DNA of 64,000 bases from Agrococcus sp. ProA11 (GTDB taxonomy: Bacteria > Actinomycetota > Actinomycetes > Actinomycetales > Microbacteriaceae): contig NZ_CP156989.1 in the NCBI RefSeq assembly GCF_039880525.1, positions 1,612,001-1,676,000 of the forward strand, read 5' to 3'. Both the position numbers and the translations under genes were made by a program. The notes under the pieces are model-generated. The model was given only the letters and a program-made list of their open reading frames with translations, was not told the origin of the DNA and searched no databases. This document shows, piece after piece, positions 19,674 through 28,713 of this stretch (positions are counted from its first letter, which is position 1; the number at the start of each line of letters is the position of its first letter).

Positions 19674-20594
19674 CTACTCCTCGCGGAGCACCTCGAGCGC
19701 GTGCGCGAGCTCCGGCGGGTACGCCGATTCGAAGCGCACCTGCTCCCCCGTCGCCGGGTGCGCGAAGCCCAGCCGCAGGGCGTGCAGCCACTGGCGGTGC
19801 AGCCCCAGCCGCTCGCTCACGGTCGGGTCGGCGCCGTACATCGCGTCGCCGAGGCACGGATGCTTCCTGGCCGCCATGTGCACGCGGATCTGGTGCGTGC
19901 GCCCGGTCTCGAGATTCACCTCCAGCAGGCTGCCGCCGCGGTAGGCCTCGAGCGTCTCGTAGTGGGTCACCGCGTGCTTGCCGCTGGAGACGACCGCGAA
20001 GCGCCACTCGTGGCTGGGGTGCCGGCCGACCGGCGCGTCGATCGTGCCCGTGAACGGGTCGGGGTGACCCTGCACGGCCGCGTGGTAGATCTTCGAGACC
20101 TTGCGGTCGTGGAACGCGGCCTTGAGGTGCGTGTAGGCGCGCTCGCTCTTCGCCACCACCATCAGTCCGCTCGTGCCGGCGTCGAGCCGGTGCACGACCC
20201 CCTGCCGCTCGGCGGCGCCGGAGGTGGCGATCTGGAAGCCCGCGGCGGCGAGCGCACCGACGACGGTGGGCCCCTGCCAACCGACCGAGGGGTGCGCCGC
20301 AACGCCCGCGGGCTTGTCGACGACCACGATGTCGTCGTCGTCATGCACGATGCCGAGATCCGGCACGGGAGTCGGGACGATCCTCGGCTCCTCGCGCGGC
20401 TGCCACGACAGGTCGAGCCACGCGTCGCCGTGCAAGCGGTCGGACTTGCCGAGCACCGAGCCGTCCTGCACCGCCCCGCCGGCATCCAGCATCCCGACCA
20501 CCGCGGTGCGCGACAGGCCCAGCAGCTTGGCCAGGCCCGCGTCGGCGCGCGCGCCGTCGAGCCCGGGCGGCACCTGCAGGAAGCGCGTCTCCAT
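19674..20594 (-). CDS. rluD: RluD-family 23S rRNA pseudouridine synthase
   Basis: This enzyme isomerises uridines in 23S rRNA. The 306-residue protein has an S4 RNA-binding domain at about residues 15-70 and the catalytic domain with [12 protein letters not shown], whose aspartate is the nucleophile. The [10 protein letters not shown] motif is also typical. Start at 20594 overlaps the lspA stop. The pair lspA-rluD is common in Actinobacteria and many other bacteria. Exact target uridines cannot be deduced. Confidence 0.93.
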   Translation of the reverse strand: METRFLQVPPGLDGARADAGLAKLLGLSRTAVVGMLDAGGAVQDGSVLGKSDRLHGDAWLDLSWQPREEPRIVPTPVPDLGIVHDDDDIVVVDKPAGVAAHPSVGWQGPTVVGALAAAGFQIATSGAAERQGVVHRLDAGTSGLMVVAKSERAYTHLKAAFHDRKVSKIYHAAVQGHPDPFTGTIDAPVGRHPSHEWRFAVVSSGKHAVTHYETLEAYRGGSLLEVNLETGRTHQIRVHMAARKHPCLGDAMYGADPTVSERLGLHRQWLHALRLGFAHPATGEQVRFESAYPPELAHALEVLREE

Positions 20595-21217
20595 CAGGGC
20601 CGGTCGTCCGGGTCGAGCGGCTGCGTCGCGTCGGGGTCGGCCTCGGCGTCTGCCTCGGCCTCGGCGAGCTTCGGCTCGTCCGTGTGGCGCGCGCCGTCGA
20701 GCCCGACGTTCGCCAGCACCAGCAGCACGACGCCGATCATCGACCCGACGATGCTGATGTCGGCGATGTTGAAGATCGCCGGGAAGCCCCAGACCTGGAT
20801 GAAGTCGATCACGTGGCCCACGAAGAACCCGGGCTCCCGCGTCAGACGGTCGGTCAGGTTGCCGAGCGTGCCGCCCAGCAGGCCGCCGAAGGCGATCGCC
20901 CAGCGGACGGAGCGGATGCGCCGCAGCTGGGTGACGATGAACACCACGACCGCGGCGGCCAGGATCGTGAAGATCCAGGTCGACCCCTCCGCGAAGGAGA
21001 ACGCGGCGCCGGGGTTGCGCACGAAGTGCCACTGCAGCACTTCCCCGAGCACCTGGCGCTGCTCGCCCTCCGTCATCGACGAGAGGACCCACTCCTTCGA
21101 GAGGAAGTCGGCCACCCACGCGACGACGGCGGTCGCGAGCACGAGACCCAGCATCCGCCAGGTGGTCGTGCGCGGGACCGCCGCTGCGCTGTGGCCGGGT
21201 GGGCGCTCGTGCGTCAC
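20594..21217 (-). CDS. lspA: Lipoprotein signal peptidase (signal peptidase II)
   Basis: This membrane aspartyl protease removes signal peptides from diacylated prolipoproteins. It has 207 residues and four membrane helices. The two catalytic aspartates are in GNLTDRL and FNIADI. An acidic C-terminal tail of about 35 residues (Glu/Asp/Ala-rich) extends beyond the usual enzyme. Lipoproteins in this window, such as CtaC, would be substrates. It follows divIVA by 8 bases and overlaps rluD. Confidence 0.96.
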   Translation of the reverse strand: MTHERPPGHSAAAVPRTTTWRMLGLVLATAVVAWVADFLSKEWVLSSMTEGEQRQVLGEVLQWHFVRNPGAAFSFAEGSTWIFTILAAAVVVFIVTQLRRIRSVRWAIAFGGLLGGTLGNLTDRLTREPGFFVGHVIDFIQVWGFPAIFNIADISIVGSMIGVVLLVLANVGLDGARHTDEPKLAEAEADAEADPDATQPLDPDDRP

Positions 21218-21225
21218 CGAGCGGC

Positions 21226-22032
21226 TCAGTTGCCGCTCTGCCCGCCGAAGGCGAGCGAGGACGACCGGTCGAGGTCGCGCAGCTGGCTCTCGATGTAGCC
21301 GCGGAGCTTCAGTCGGTAGTCGCGCTCGAAGCTCTTCAGCTCGTCGATCTTCGTCTCGAGGCCTGCCTTGACCTCGTCGAGCTTGGCCTTCTTGTCGTCG
21401 AACTCGCCCTGCAGCACGACCTTGCGCTGCTCGGCGGCGTCCTCGATCTCCTGCGCGCGCGCCTCGGCGGCCGCGATCAGCTCGTCGCGCTTCTGCTCAC
21501 CGGCGGCGACGTGCTCGTCGTGCACGCGCTGCGCGAGGGCGAGGAGGCTGTCGGCGTTCCCCACGGACTGCGAAGCACCCTGCTCGGGGGCGTCGGCGGC
21601 CGCCACGGGCGCATCGGCCTCGGGCGCGGACTGCTCCGAACCGGCCTGCTCGCGCTCTGCCGCTGCCTGCGCTGCGGCCGCGTCGCGGTCGGCGAGCTCC
21701 TTCGCGAGGCGCTCGTTCTCGGCGCGCAGGCGCTCGAGCTCTGCGGCGTCGGCCTGCGCGGCCTCCGCCTGCTCGGCGCTCGCCTGCTCGGCGCTGGCCT
21801 GCTTGCTGGCCTGCTTGTCGTCCTGCTCGGGCGCGGCGACGGGTGCGGCAGCGGCGCCGCCCGACTTGAGCTGCTCGTTCTCGGCGCGGAGCGTCTCGTT
21901 CTCCTCCGTCAGGCGGCGAAGCTCCGTCACGACCTCGTCGAGGAAGTCGTCGACCTCGTCCTGGTCGTAGCCGTCCCGGAAGCGCGTCGTCTCGAAGCGC
22001 TTGTGGACGACGTCATCAGGAGTGAGAGCCAT
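21226..22032 (-). CDS. divIVA: DivIVA/Wag31 polar growth protein
   Basis: This coiled-coil scaffold binds curved membrane at poles and septum and directs peptidoglycan growth in actinobacteria. The 268-residue protein begins with the DivIVA lipid-binding domain ([20 protein letters not shown], residues 4-23) and a first coiled coil. A Gln/Ala/Glu-rich linker of about 110 residues follows, with repeated [18 protein letters not shown] segments, and then a C-terminal coiled coil. AAAGG lies six bases before the ATG at 22032. A possible own promoter lies upstream at 22084-22089. Linker length suggests variable copy number. Confidence 0.95.
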   Translation of the reverse strand: MALTPDDVVHKRFETTRFRDGYDQDEVDDFLDEVVTELRRLTEENETLRAENEQLKSGGAAAAPVAAPEQDDKQASKQASAEQASAEQAEAAQADAAELERLRAENERLAKELADRDAAAAQAAAEREQAGSEQSAPEADAPVAAADAPEQGASQSVGNADSLLALAQRVHDEHVAAGEQKRDELIAAAEARAQEIEDAAEQRKVVLQGEFDDKKAKLDEVKAGLETKIDELKSFERDYRLKLRGYIESQLRDLDRSSSLAFGGQSGN

Positions 22033-22083
22033 GGCGTGCCTTTCTAGGTCAGGGTCATGCCGGGAGGCAGACAGCACACGTTC

Positions 22084-22089
22084 ACTGTA
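22084..22089 (-). promoter_or_regulatory. Possible -10 box for divIVA
   Basis: On the minus strand this reads TACAGT, a good actinobacterial -10 match, about 52 bases before the divIVA start in the only sizeable gap (129 bases) between yggT and divIVA. The -35 element is not clear. Confidence 0.35.
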
Positions 22090-22161
22090 CCCGGCGTGGT
22101 TCGCTTCCGAGATCGTAGCGCCGCGTGCTCCCGGCGCGCTCCACGATGCAGCCGCGCCCGC

Positions 22162-22464
22162 CTAGACGAAGCGGAACGGGCTGACGATGGTCGTCAGGAG
22201 GAGCAGCGCCAGCAGCAGCACCAGCATCGCGATGTCGAGCATCGCGCCGCCGATGCGCACCGGCTTCACGAAGCGGCGCACGAAGCGCAGCGGAGGATCG
22301 GTGAGCCGCAGCAGCCACACCGAGATGAGCAGCCAGAAGCCGGTCGGCCGCCAGTCGCGCCTGATCTGCCGGACGAAGTCGAGGATGATCCGCGCCCAGA
22401 GGACGTAGAACGCGACCAGCAGTGCAGTGTGGACGACCCAGGCGAGGATCGAGACGATCGTCAC
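22162..22464 (-). CDS. YggT family membrane protein
   Basis: A 100-residue protein with two hydrophobic segments at about residues 6-28 and 74-95 and the conserved RLTDPPLRFVRR segment between them. YggT proteins are found next to sepF and divIVA in most Gram-positive bacteria and are thought to help division or membrane organisation; no activity is established. It is 4 bases downstream of the sepF stop. Confidence 0.92.
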   Translation of the reverse strand: MTIVSILAWVVHTALLVAFYVLWARIILDFVRQIRRDWRPTGFWLLISVWLLRLTDPPLRFVRRFVKPVRIGGAMLDIAMLVLLLALLLLTTIVSPFRFV

Positions 22465-22468
22465 CGCG

Positions 22469-22936
22469 TCAGTGGGCGAAGACGGCTGCGTCCGCGTCCT
22501 CGTCGACGCCGCGGCCTCCGGAGACCGCGATGTGCTCCGGCGTCAGCAGGTAGACCTTGGTCGTGACGCGCTCGATGCGGCCCTCCAGGCCCTGCGTCAG
22601 TCCTGCGGAGAAGTCGATCAGGCGACGGGCGTCGCCGTCAGTCATCTGCGACAGGTTGATGATCACGGGGGTGCCGTCGCGGAACGCCTCCGCAATGGCC
22701 TTCGCGTCCTTGTACTGCCGCGGATGCACGGTCAGGATCTCGCTCATGTCGCTCACCTTCTGTGCTGTGCGGAGCTTGGTGACGGGTGCACGGCGCGGCT
22801 CCTCGACGCGTTCGCGCGGCTGCTGCGGAGCACGCTCGTGCTCCTCGGCCCGCTCGACAGGTCGGACCTCCTGGGTCAGCTCATCTTCCTCGGCGAAGCC
22901 GAAGTAGATCGCCGCCTTCTTCAGTGCGTTGCTCAT
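22469..22936 (-). CDS. sepF: Cell division protein SepF
   Basis: SepF anchors FtsZ to the membrane, which is essential in actinobacteria that lack FtsA. The 155-residue protein has a short N-terminal amphipathic helix (about residues 2-14), an Arg/Pro/Glu-rich linker, and the SepF core at about 62-145 with RQYKDAKAIAEAFRDGTPVI. GAGGAGG precedes the ATG at 22936; an upstream in-frame ATG would add ten residues but lacks a ribosome site and would displace the membrane helix from the N-terminus. FtsA is absent from the window, which fits a SepF-based tether. Confidence 0.95.
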   Translation of the reverse strand: MSNALKKAAIYFGFAEEDELTQEVRPVERAEEHERAPQQPRERVEEPRRAPVTKLRTAQKVSDMSEILTVHPRQYKDAKAIAEAFRDGTPVIINLSQMTDGDARRLIDFSAGLTQGLEGRIERVTTKVYLLTPEHIAVSGGRGVDEDADAAVFAH

Positions 22937-22964
22937 GGGATCCTCCTCGTGGCGTGCGTTCACG

Positions 22965-23639
22965 CTATCCGCCGAGTGGGCGGTTTCCCGTGATTGCGGT
23001 ACCGATTCTCAGGTGTGTCGCGCCATGCTGGAGCGCCGCTCGCCAGTCGCCGCTCATGCCGGCCGAGATCCACTCGGCCGTCGGCTCGACGGCGCGGACG
23101 CGCTCGGCGTACGATGCGAGCCGCTCGAAGGCGGCGCCGGGCTCCTCGTCGAGCGGCGCGACGGCCATGACGCCGCGCAGGCGCAGGTGCTCGGCGGCGG
23201 CGACGCGCTCCGCCAGCGCTTCCAGGCCGGCGGGGTCGACGCCCCCGCGTGCGGGGTCGTTCGTCAGGTTGATCTGCACCAGTGCGTCGCGCACGGGGCG
23301 ATCGGCCTCCGGCTCCCCGCCCTCCAGCGCGTCGACGAGCTCGATGGAATCGACCGAGTGCAGCACGTCCGCATAGCGGGCGACCTGTCGGGCCTTCTTG
23401 CGCTGGAGCTGCCCGAGGAAGTGCCAGGTCAGGTCGAGGTCGGTGAGCGCGGCGGCCTTGTCGCGCGCCTCCGGGTGACGGTTCTCGCCGAAGTGGCGGT
23501 GCCCGGTCTCGGCGAGCGCGCGCACGAGCTCGACCGGGTGGAACTTCGTGACCACCACCACCGTGACGTCGCGCGCCTGGCGCGCCTGCTCGAGATCCTC
23601 GAGGAAGGCGGCCAGGCGCGCGGCGGGGGTGTCGGTCAC
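22965..23639 (-). CDS. YggS family PLP-binding protein
   Basis: A 224-residue PLP protein with the fold of alanine racemase N-domains, involved in B6 homeostasis. The PLP lysine is in VVVVTKFHPV near residue 33, and HFGENRHPEA and the glycine-rich phosphate site GTAITGNR are also present. It is normally located between ftsZ and sepF. Here it is 10 bases from the ftsZ stop; the pgeF/YfiH gene that usually lies between them is missing. Confidence 0.93.
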   Translation of the reverse strand: MTDTPAARLAAFLEDLEQARQARDVTVVVVTKFHPVELVRALAETGHRHFGENRHPEARDKAAALTDLDLTWHFLGQLQRKKARQVARYADVLHSVDSIELVDALEGGEPEADRPVRDALVQINLTNDPARGGVDPAGLEALAERVAAAEHLRLRGVMAVAPLDEEPGAAFERLASYAERVRAVEPTAEWISAGMSGDWRAALQHGATHLRIGTAITGNRPLGG

Positions 23640-23649
23640 GTCGGTGTCG

Positions 23650-24822
23650 TCAGCGCAGGAAGTCGGGGAGGAACTCGTCCTCCTCCTCGTCCACCTGGGT
23701 CAGCGGCTGCACGGGTCCCGTGAGGTGGTCGGCGACCGGCGGTGCGGGCACCGCGCGGCGCTCGGCCGGCTCTTCGACGCGGGGCGCCGACGGCGTGCTG
23801 GGCGCCGAGGCGCGCAGTCCCATCTCCTCGCGCGCGGCGGTGCGGATGACCGAGTCGTCGTCCTTCACGACCGGTCCGGTGCCGTCGAAGCCCGCAGCGA
23901 TGACCGTCACGCGCACCTCGTCGCCGAGCGTGTCGTCGATGACCGTGCCGAAGATGATGTTCGCCTCGGGGTGCACGGCCTCCTGCACGAGCTTCGCTGC
24001 GTCGTAGGTCTCATGGATGCCCAGGTTGCTGCCGGCCTGGATCGACAGCAGCACGCCGTGCGCACCGTCGATCTTGGCCTCCAGCAGCGGGCTGGCGACG
24101 GCGAGCTCCGCCGCCTTGATCGCGCGGTCCGCGCCGCGCGAGGAGCCGATGCCCATGAGGGCGCTGCCCGCGCCCTGCATGACCGACTTCACGTCAGCGA
24201 AGTCGACGTTGATGAGGCCCGGCGTGGTGATCAGGTCGGTGATGCCCTGGACGCCCGCGAGCAGCACCTGGTCGGCGGTCTCGAACGCCTCCACCATCGA
24301 GATGCCCATGTCGGAGATCTCGAGCAGTCGGTCGTTCGGCACCACGATGAGCGTGTCGACCTCGTTCTTGAGCGCTTCGACGCCGGTCTCGGCCTGCGCC
24401 TGCCGACGGCGGCCCTCGAACGAGAACGGCTTGGTCACCACACCGACGGTGAGCGCGCCGAGGCTCTTCGCGATGCGCGCCACGACCGGGGCGCCGCCCG
24501 TGCCGGTGCCGCCGCCCTCGCCCGCGGTGACGAAGACCATGTCGGCGCCCGAGAGCGCCTCCTCGATCTCCTCCGCGTGGTCCTCGGCTGCCCGCCTGCC
24601 CACCTCCGGGTCGGCACCAGCGCCGAGACCCTTCGTGAGCTCGCGGCCGACGTCGAGCTTGACGTCGGCGTCGCTGAGCAGCAGCGCCTGCGCGTCGGTG
24701 TTGATGGCGATGAACTCGACGCCTCGCAGGCCCAGATCGATCATGCGGTTGACGGCGTTCACACCGCCACCGCCTACGCCGACCACCTTGATGACGGCGA
24801 GGTAGTTGTTGTTGGAAGTCAC
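23650..24822 (-). CDS. ftsZ: Cell division protein FtsZ
   Basis: This tubulin-like GTPase forms the division ring. The 390-residue protein has the tubulin signature [10 protein letters not shown] at about residues 102-111 and the T7 loop NVDFADV near 205. The C-terminal partner-binding peptide ends [12 protein letters not shown] start at 24822 with GAGGGG eight bases upstream. The 179-base gap before it is AT-rich for this genome and holds a dyad shared with the resR-like gene. Strong conservation leaves no doubt. Confidence 0.98.
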   Translation of the reverse strand: MTSNNNYLAVIKVVGVGGGGVNAVNRMIDLGLRGVEFIAINTDAQALLLSDADVKLDVGRELTKGLGAGADPEVGRRAAEDHAEEIEEALSGADMVFVTAGEGGGTGTGGAPVVARIAKSLGALTVGVVTKPFSFEGRRRQAQAETGVEALKNEVDTLIVVPNDRLLEISDMGISMVEAFETADQVLLAGVQGITDLITTPGLINVDFADVKSVMQGAGSALMGIGSSRGADRAIKAAELAVASPLLEAKIDGAHGVLLSIQAGSNLGIHETYDAAKLVQEAVHPEANIIFGTVIDDTLGDEVRVTVIAAGFDGTGPVVKDDDSVIRTAAREEMGLRASAPSTPSAPRVEEPAERRAVPAPPVADHLTGPVQPLTQVDEEEDEFLPDFLR

Positions 24823-24843
24823 GTGCCCGGCCCCTCGATCGAA

Positions 24844-24870
24844 CTCTCAACCTCTACTTGAAGTTTAGAG
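24844..24870 (-). promoter_or_regulatory. Dyad upstream of ftsZ, shared with resR-like gene
   Basis: CTCTCAACC (24844-24852) and AGTTTAGAG (24862-24870) form an imperfect dyad with 7 of 9 pairs, separated by nine bases. The centre CTTCAAGT and arm GGTTGAG are the same as in the dyad at 53681-53704. It lies 22-48 bases before the ftsZ start, where it would overlap the promoter or early transcript. In corynebacteria FtsR, a MerR-type protein, controls ftsZ, so this is a candidate site for FtsR or the ResR-like protein. Confidence 0.6.
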
Positions 24871-25001
24871 AATTCCTCATTTCATGCTGACAACTCCGAC
24901 GGTACGGGCGCGCATGGCACGAGCTCGGGACTGACGGGGCGTGTCGCGACCGGATCCGGCAAGAAAAAGAATCGTCAGGTTCGACGGCGTCGCGAGGACG
25001 C

Positions 25002-26219
25002 TCAGGACCCGCGCACCACGGGGTGCTCCGGGGCGCGCACGTCGAGCACGGCGGCGGCCGACGGGTCCTGCGTGGCCATCAGCGCGGCAACCACATCCGC
25101 CTTCAGCGGGCTCTGCTCGGCGCCGCCCCACTGCACGGTCTGCCCGGTGGTGAGGGTGAGGCGGATGTCAGACGGTGTCGACGCCTCGATGGTCTCGGTC
25201 TGCAGCAGCACGTCGCTCGGTACCGAGACCAGCACCGTCGCAACGGCGTCGAACTCGGGCGAGCCGAGCTCCACGTCGACCAGGCGCGGGAGCGCATCGC
25301 TCTCGGCGTCCACCGTGCCGAGCACCACGCCGGCCGCATCGATGACCGATGGCCCCTGTGCCCCGTCGACGATCGCCACCGGGCGCCGCTCGACGAGCCG
25401 CACGATGACCGACGAGGGCGGGACGACGTCGAGGCGGAAGGACTCGATCTGCGGGATGGCGCGCAGCCGCTCGGCGACCTCGGCCTCGGTGATGGTCGCG
25501 ATGGGCTCCCCCAGCTGATCGGCGAGCGCAGCCTGCACGACCGCGGGGTCGATCCGCTCGGCGCCCTCCACCTGCACGTCGCGCACCGACATCAGCGGCG
25601 ACCAGACCAGCCCGACGAGCAGCAGCATCGCGAGCACGAGTCCCCCGACCGAGAGCAGCGCAACGCGCAGCTGCCGTCGTCGGGCCGCGGTGAAGCGGCG
25701 GACCTCGGCACGCTCCGCGCGGATGCGGGCGCGCTTGGCTGCCCTGGCCTCCCGCCGGCTGTCCTTGAGCTCCTCGCGATCGAGCCTGCGCTGCTCCCGC
25801 TGGGCGAGCCGCCACGCTCGGTCGACCCGCTGCGCGTGCGAGCCGCGCTCCCCCGACGCGGCACCGGTGGCTGCGGCGGCGCCGGGACCGCTCGCGACCC
25901 CGTCGTCCGCGCCGCGAGCACGCGCGCCGAGGTCATGCGCGCCGAGCTCGACCGTGTCGCCGGCCTCCTGGTCGGCATCGCCCTGGCCAGCATCGTCCGG
26001 GTCAGCATCGTCCAGGTCGGCGTAGGCGCTCAGCGCCCAGCGGCGCGGCTCCTCGTCCTCCTGCGCAGGCAGCTCCGCCTGCTCGCGGCGGCGCCGGAGC
26101 GCCTCCAGCCGCACGACCTCGCGCACCTCGGCGGCCACGTCGCGCCGGGACGGCTCCGGCGACCGCTGCGCGGCCGCCGGCTCGTCGTCCGGGCGATCGA
26201 AGCCGTCGGGGCGCCTCAC
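25002..26219 (-). CDS. ftsQ: Cell division protein FtsQ
   Basis: FtsQ is a bitopic divisome protein that links FtsZ-ring proteins to FtsW/FtsI. The 405-residue product has an unusually long cytoplasmic part (about residues 1-185) that is Arg/Asp/Ala-rich and charged. One membrane helix at about 186-206 follows, then the POTRA domain at about 208-280 ([14 protein letters not shown]) and the FtsQ beta domain. The GTG at 26219 overlaps the murC stop (GTGA); the long N-terminus is therefore likely real, though a downstream start cannot be excluded. ddl, often between murC and ftsQ, is not present. Confidence 0.88.
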   Translation of the reverse strand: MRRPDGFDRPDDEPAAAQRSPEPSRRDVAAEVREVVRLEALRRRREQAELPAQEDEEPRRWALSAYADLDDADPDDAGQGDADQEAGDTVELGAHDLGARARGADDGVASGPGAAAATGAASGERGSHAQRVDRAWRLAQREQRRLDREELKDSRREARAAKRARIRAERAEVRRFTAARRRQLRVALLSVGGLVLAMLLLVGLVWSPLMSVRDVQVEGAERIDPAVVQAALADQLGEPIATITEAEVAERLRAIPQIESFRLDVVPPSSVIVRLVERRPVAIVDGAQGPSVIDAAGVVLGTVDAESDALPRLVDVELGSPEFDAVATVLVSVPSDVLLQTETIEASTPSDIRLTLTTGQTVQWGGAEQSPLKADVVAALMATQDPSAAAVLDVRAPEHPVVRGS

Positions 26220-27631
26220 GCGTCGTCGCCGCCCTCGAGGGCCGACAGCACCTGCGGGATGATCCGGTAGACGTCGCCGCACGAGAGGGTGACGATGATG
26301 TCGCCCTCCTGCGCGATCGCCGCGGCGCGCTCGGCGGCCGCCTGCCAGTCGGGCAGGAAGTCGACATCCGTCGCATCGGAGAAGCGGTCGGCGACCAGCG
26401 CCCCCGTGACGCCCGGGATCGGGTCCTCGCGGGCGCCGTACACGTCGAGCACGACCGTGTGGTCGGCGACGCGCTCGTAGACGGCGGCGAACTCGCCCGC
26501 CATGTCGCGGGTGCGCGTGTAGAGGTGCGGCTGGTGGATGGCGATGATGCGGCCGGAGCCGATGACGGTGCGGGCCGCGGTGAGCGCGGCGTCGACCTCC
26601 GCCGGGTGGTGCGCGTAGTCGTCGAAGACCCGCACGCCGCGGCGCTCGCCGTGGAGCTCGAAGCGTCGCCCGGTGCCGCGGAAGGCGGCGAGCGCGTGCG
26701 CGATGTCGGCTGGCGCGAAACCGAGCGCGAGCAGGGTGGCGAGGGCGCCGGCGGCGTTCACGGCGTTGTGGCGCCCCGGCACCCCCACCTCGAGCTCGAT
26801 GCGTTCGCCACCGACCGACAGCGCGCACGACGCGGTCGTGCCGGTGCGGATCTCGAGGATCCGCACATCCGCGTCCTCATGATCGCCGAAGGTCACGACG
26901 CGCTCGTGCTGGATCAGCCGGCGCAGCCGCTGTGCGCCCTCGTCGTCGGCAGAGATCACCACGGCCTCGCTCGCCCGGTTTGCGAACGCCGCGAACGCCT
27001 CGTCGAACGCCTCCGGCGTGCCGTAGTGATCGAGGTGATCGGTGTCGACGTTGGTGATGAGCGCGACGGCCACGTCATAGAGCAGGAAGGAGCCGTCGGA
27101 CTCATCCGCCTCGAGCACGAACATGTCGGAGGTGCCGTGGCCGCTGGAGGTGTCGAGTCCGGCGATCACGCCGCCGTTCACGAAGCCGGCGTCGACGCCG
27201 AGCCCGTGCAGGCCGACGACGAGCATGCCCGTCGTGGTGGTCTTGCCGTGCGCGCCGCCGACGGCGACGACGCGCTTGCCGCGCGCGAGCACGTGCAGCG
27301 CCTGCGATCGATGCAGCACCGGGATGCCGTGCTCGCGCGCGGCGAGCAGCTCCGGGTTGTCAGGCCACAGGGCACTCGTGACGACCACGGCGTCGACGCG
27401 CTCCTCCCCCTCGACGGGGACGTGCTCGGCCGCGTGGCCGACCGCGATCGTCGCGCCGCGCTCGATGAGCCGGTCGACGGTCGCCGAGCCGGACCGGTCG
27501 GAGCCCGAGACCGCGATGGACTCGTCGAGCATCATGTGGGCGATGCCGGACATGCCGGAGCCGCCGATGCCGATGAAGTGGACCCGTTGGATCCGCTCAG
27601 GGATGGGCTGGGTGAAGTCCGGTTCGATCAC
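26216..27631 (-). CDS. murC: UDP-N-acetylmuramate-L-alanine ligase
   Basis: MurC adds L-alanine to UDP-MurNAc, starting the peptide stem. The 471-residue protein has the N-terminal UDP site [15 protein letters not shown] and the ATP P-loop [10 protein letters not shown] at about residues 123-132. The GTG at 27631 is preceded by GGAGG and overlaps the murG stop (GTGA). Its stop overlaps the ftsQ start. Normal length for the family. Confidence 0.97.
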   Translation of the reverse strand: MIEPDFTQPIPERIQRVHFIGIGGSGMSGIAHMMLDESIAVSGSDRSGSATVDRLIERGATIAVGHAAEHVPVEGEERVDAVVVTSALWPDNPELLAAREHGIPVLHRSQALHVLARGKRVVAVGGAHGKTTTTGMLVVGLHGLGVDAGFVNGGVIAGLDTSSGHGTSDMFVLEADESDGSFLLYDVAVALITNVDTDHLDHYGTPEAFDEAFAAFANRASEAVVISADDEGAQRLRRLIQHERVVTFGDHEDADVRILEIRTGTTASCALSVGGERIELEVGVPGRHNAVNAAGALATLLALGFAPADIAHALAAFRGTGRRFELHGERRGVRVFDDYAHHPAEVDAALTAARTVIGSGRIIAIHQPHLYTRTRDMAGEFAAVYERVADHTVVLDVYGAREDPIPGVTGALVADRFSDATDVDFLPDWQAAAERAAAIAQEGDIIVTLSCGDVYRIIPQVLSALEGGDDA

Positions 27632-28710
27632 GACTGCCTCCTCGTGGCTGCGGCCCGCTCGATGAGATCGCACATGCGGTCGCTGCCGTCGATCGCTCCG
27701 GCTCCCGCACTCGCGGAGGCCATCTCGGCGAGACGATCGGCGTCCCGCAGCAGCGGCACGAGCTGCGCCTCGACCCATTCTGCCGTGAACGCGCCGTCGT
27801 CGACCAGCAGTGCGCCACCAGCGGAAACCTGGTCGGCGGCATTCATGCCCTGCTCGCCGTTGCCGTAGGGCAGCGGCACGTAGATCGCGGGCAGGCCGAC
27901 GGCCATGAGTTCGGAGACGGTGAGGCTGCCGGCACGGCAGACGACCAGGTCGGCGGCGGCGAGCGCCAAGTGCATGCGATCGAGGTACTCGATCGCGACG
28001 TAGTAGTCGATCGTGGCGGGCTCGAAGTCGGTCTGCCGGCCGCCGGAGAGGTGCAGGATCTGCCAGCCCGCGTCCACGATCGCCTGCGCCGCGGCGACGA
28101 TCGTGCGGTTGATCGAGCGGGCTCCCTGCGAGCCGCCCGTGACGAGCAGCGTGGGCCGCTGCGGGTCGAGGCCGAGCTCGACGACGGCCTCGGCGCGCAG
28201 GCCCACGCGATCCAGGCTCGTGATCTCGGGGCGCAGCGGCATGCCGACGAGCTCGCCTGCGAGCGTGGTCGATCGGTAGGAGAGCCCGACGAAGTCACTC
28301 CAGCGCGCGCCGAGCACGTTCGCCATCCCGGGCTTCGCATTCGCCTCGTGGATGGCGATCGGCACGCGCTCGAGGTGCGCGGCCCGATACGCGGGAGCGG
28401 CGGCATAGCCGCCGAAGCCCACCACCACATCGAAGCCGCGCTCGCGGAGCAGCGCGCGAACCTCCCGAACGGCCCGTCGCCATCGGCTCGGGAACCGCAG
28501 CGCAGCACCGTCGGGTCTGCGCGGGAAGGGGAGCTTGGCGATCGTGACGAGCTCCAGGCCGGCGCGCGGCACGAGCTCGCGCTCGAGCCCCTCCGCGGTG
28601 CCGAGCACGGTGATCTCGACGTCGGGATGACGGTCGCGCAGCCGCTGGGCGGTCGCCAGCAGCGGATTGACATGGCCGGCGGTGCCACCGCCGGCAAGGA
28701 GCACGCGCAT
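27628..28710 (-). CDS. murG: Lipid II synthase (UDP-GlcNAc transferase)
   Basis: MurG adds GlcNAc to lipid I on the inner face of the membrane to make lipid II. The 360-residue GT28-type protein has the glycine-rich [17 protein letters not shown]-terminal loop and the second loop [12 protein letters not shown]. The donor-site motif [24 protein letters not shown] is clear. Start is 4 bases beyond the ftsW stop; the stop overlaps the murC start. Confidence 0.97.
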   Translation of the reverse strand: MRVLLAGGGTAGHVNPLLATAQRLRDRHPDVEITVLGTAEGLERELVPRAGLELVTIAKLPFPRRPDGAALRFPSRWRRAVREVRALLRERGFDVVVGFGGYAAAPAYRAAHLERVPIAIHEANAKPGMANVLGARWSDFVGLSYRSTTLAGELVGMPLRPEITSLDRVGLRAEAVVELGLDPQRPTLLVTGGSQGARSINRTIVAAAQAIVDAGWQILHLSGGRQTDFEPATIDYYVAIEYLDRMHLALAAADLVVCRAGSLTVSELMAVGLPAIYVPLPYGNGEQGMNAADQVSAGGALLVDDGAFTAEWVEAQLVPLLRDADRLAEMASASAGAGAIDGSDRMCDLIERAAATRRQS

Positions 28711-28713
28711 CCG

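Noticed and set aside
16352-20053. A 1233-codon open frame on the plus strand across dnaE
   Set aside because: Shadow of dnaE and part of rluD; composition is that of antisense high-GC frames and it lacks any domain.
24823-25001. A -35/-10 pair (TTGTCA and TAAACT, 20-base spacer) before ftsZ
   Set aside because: Spacer is long and the assignment is not unique, so only the dyad is reported.
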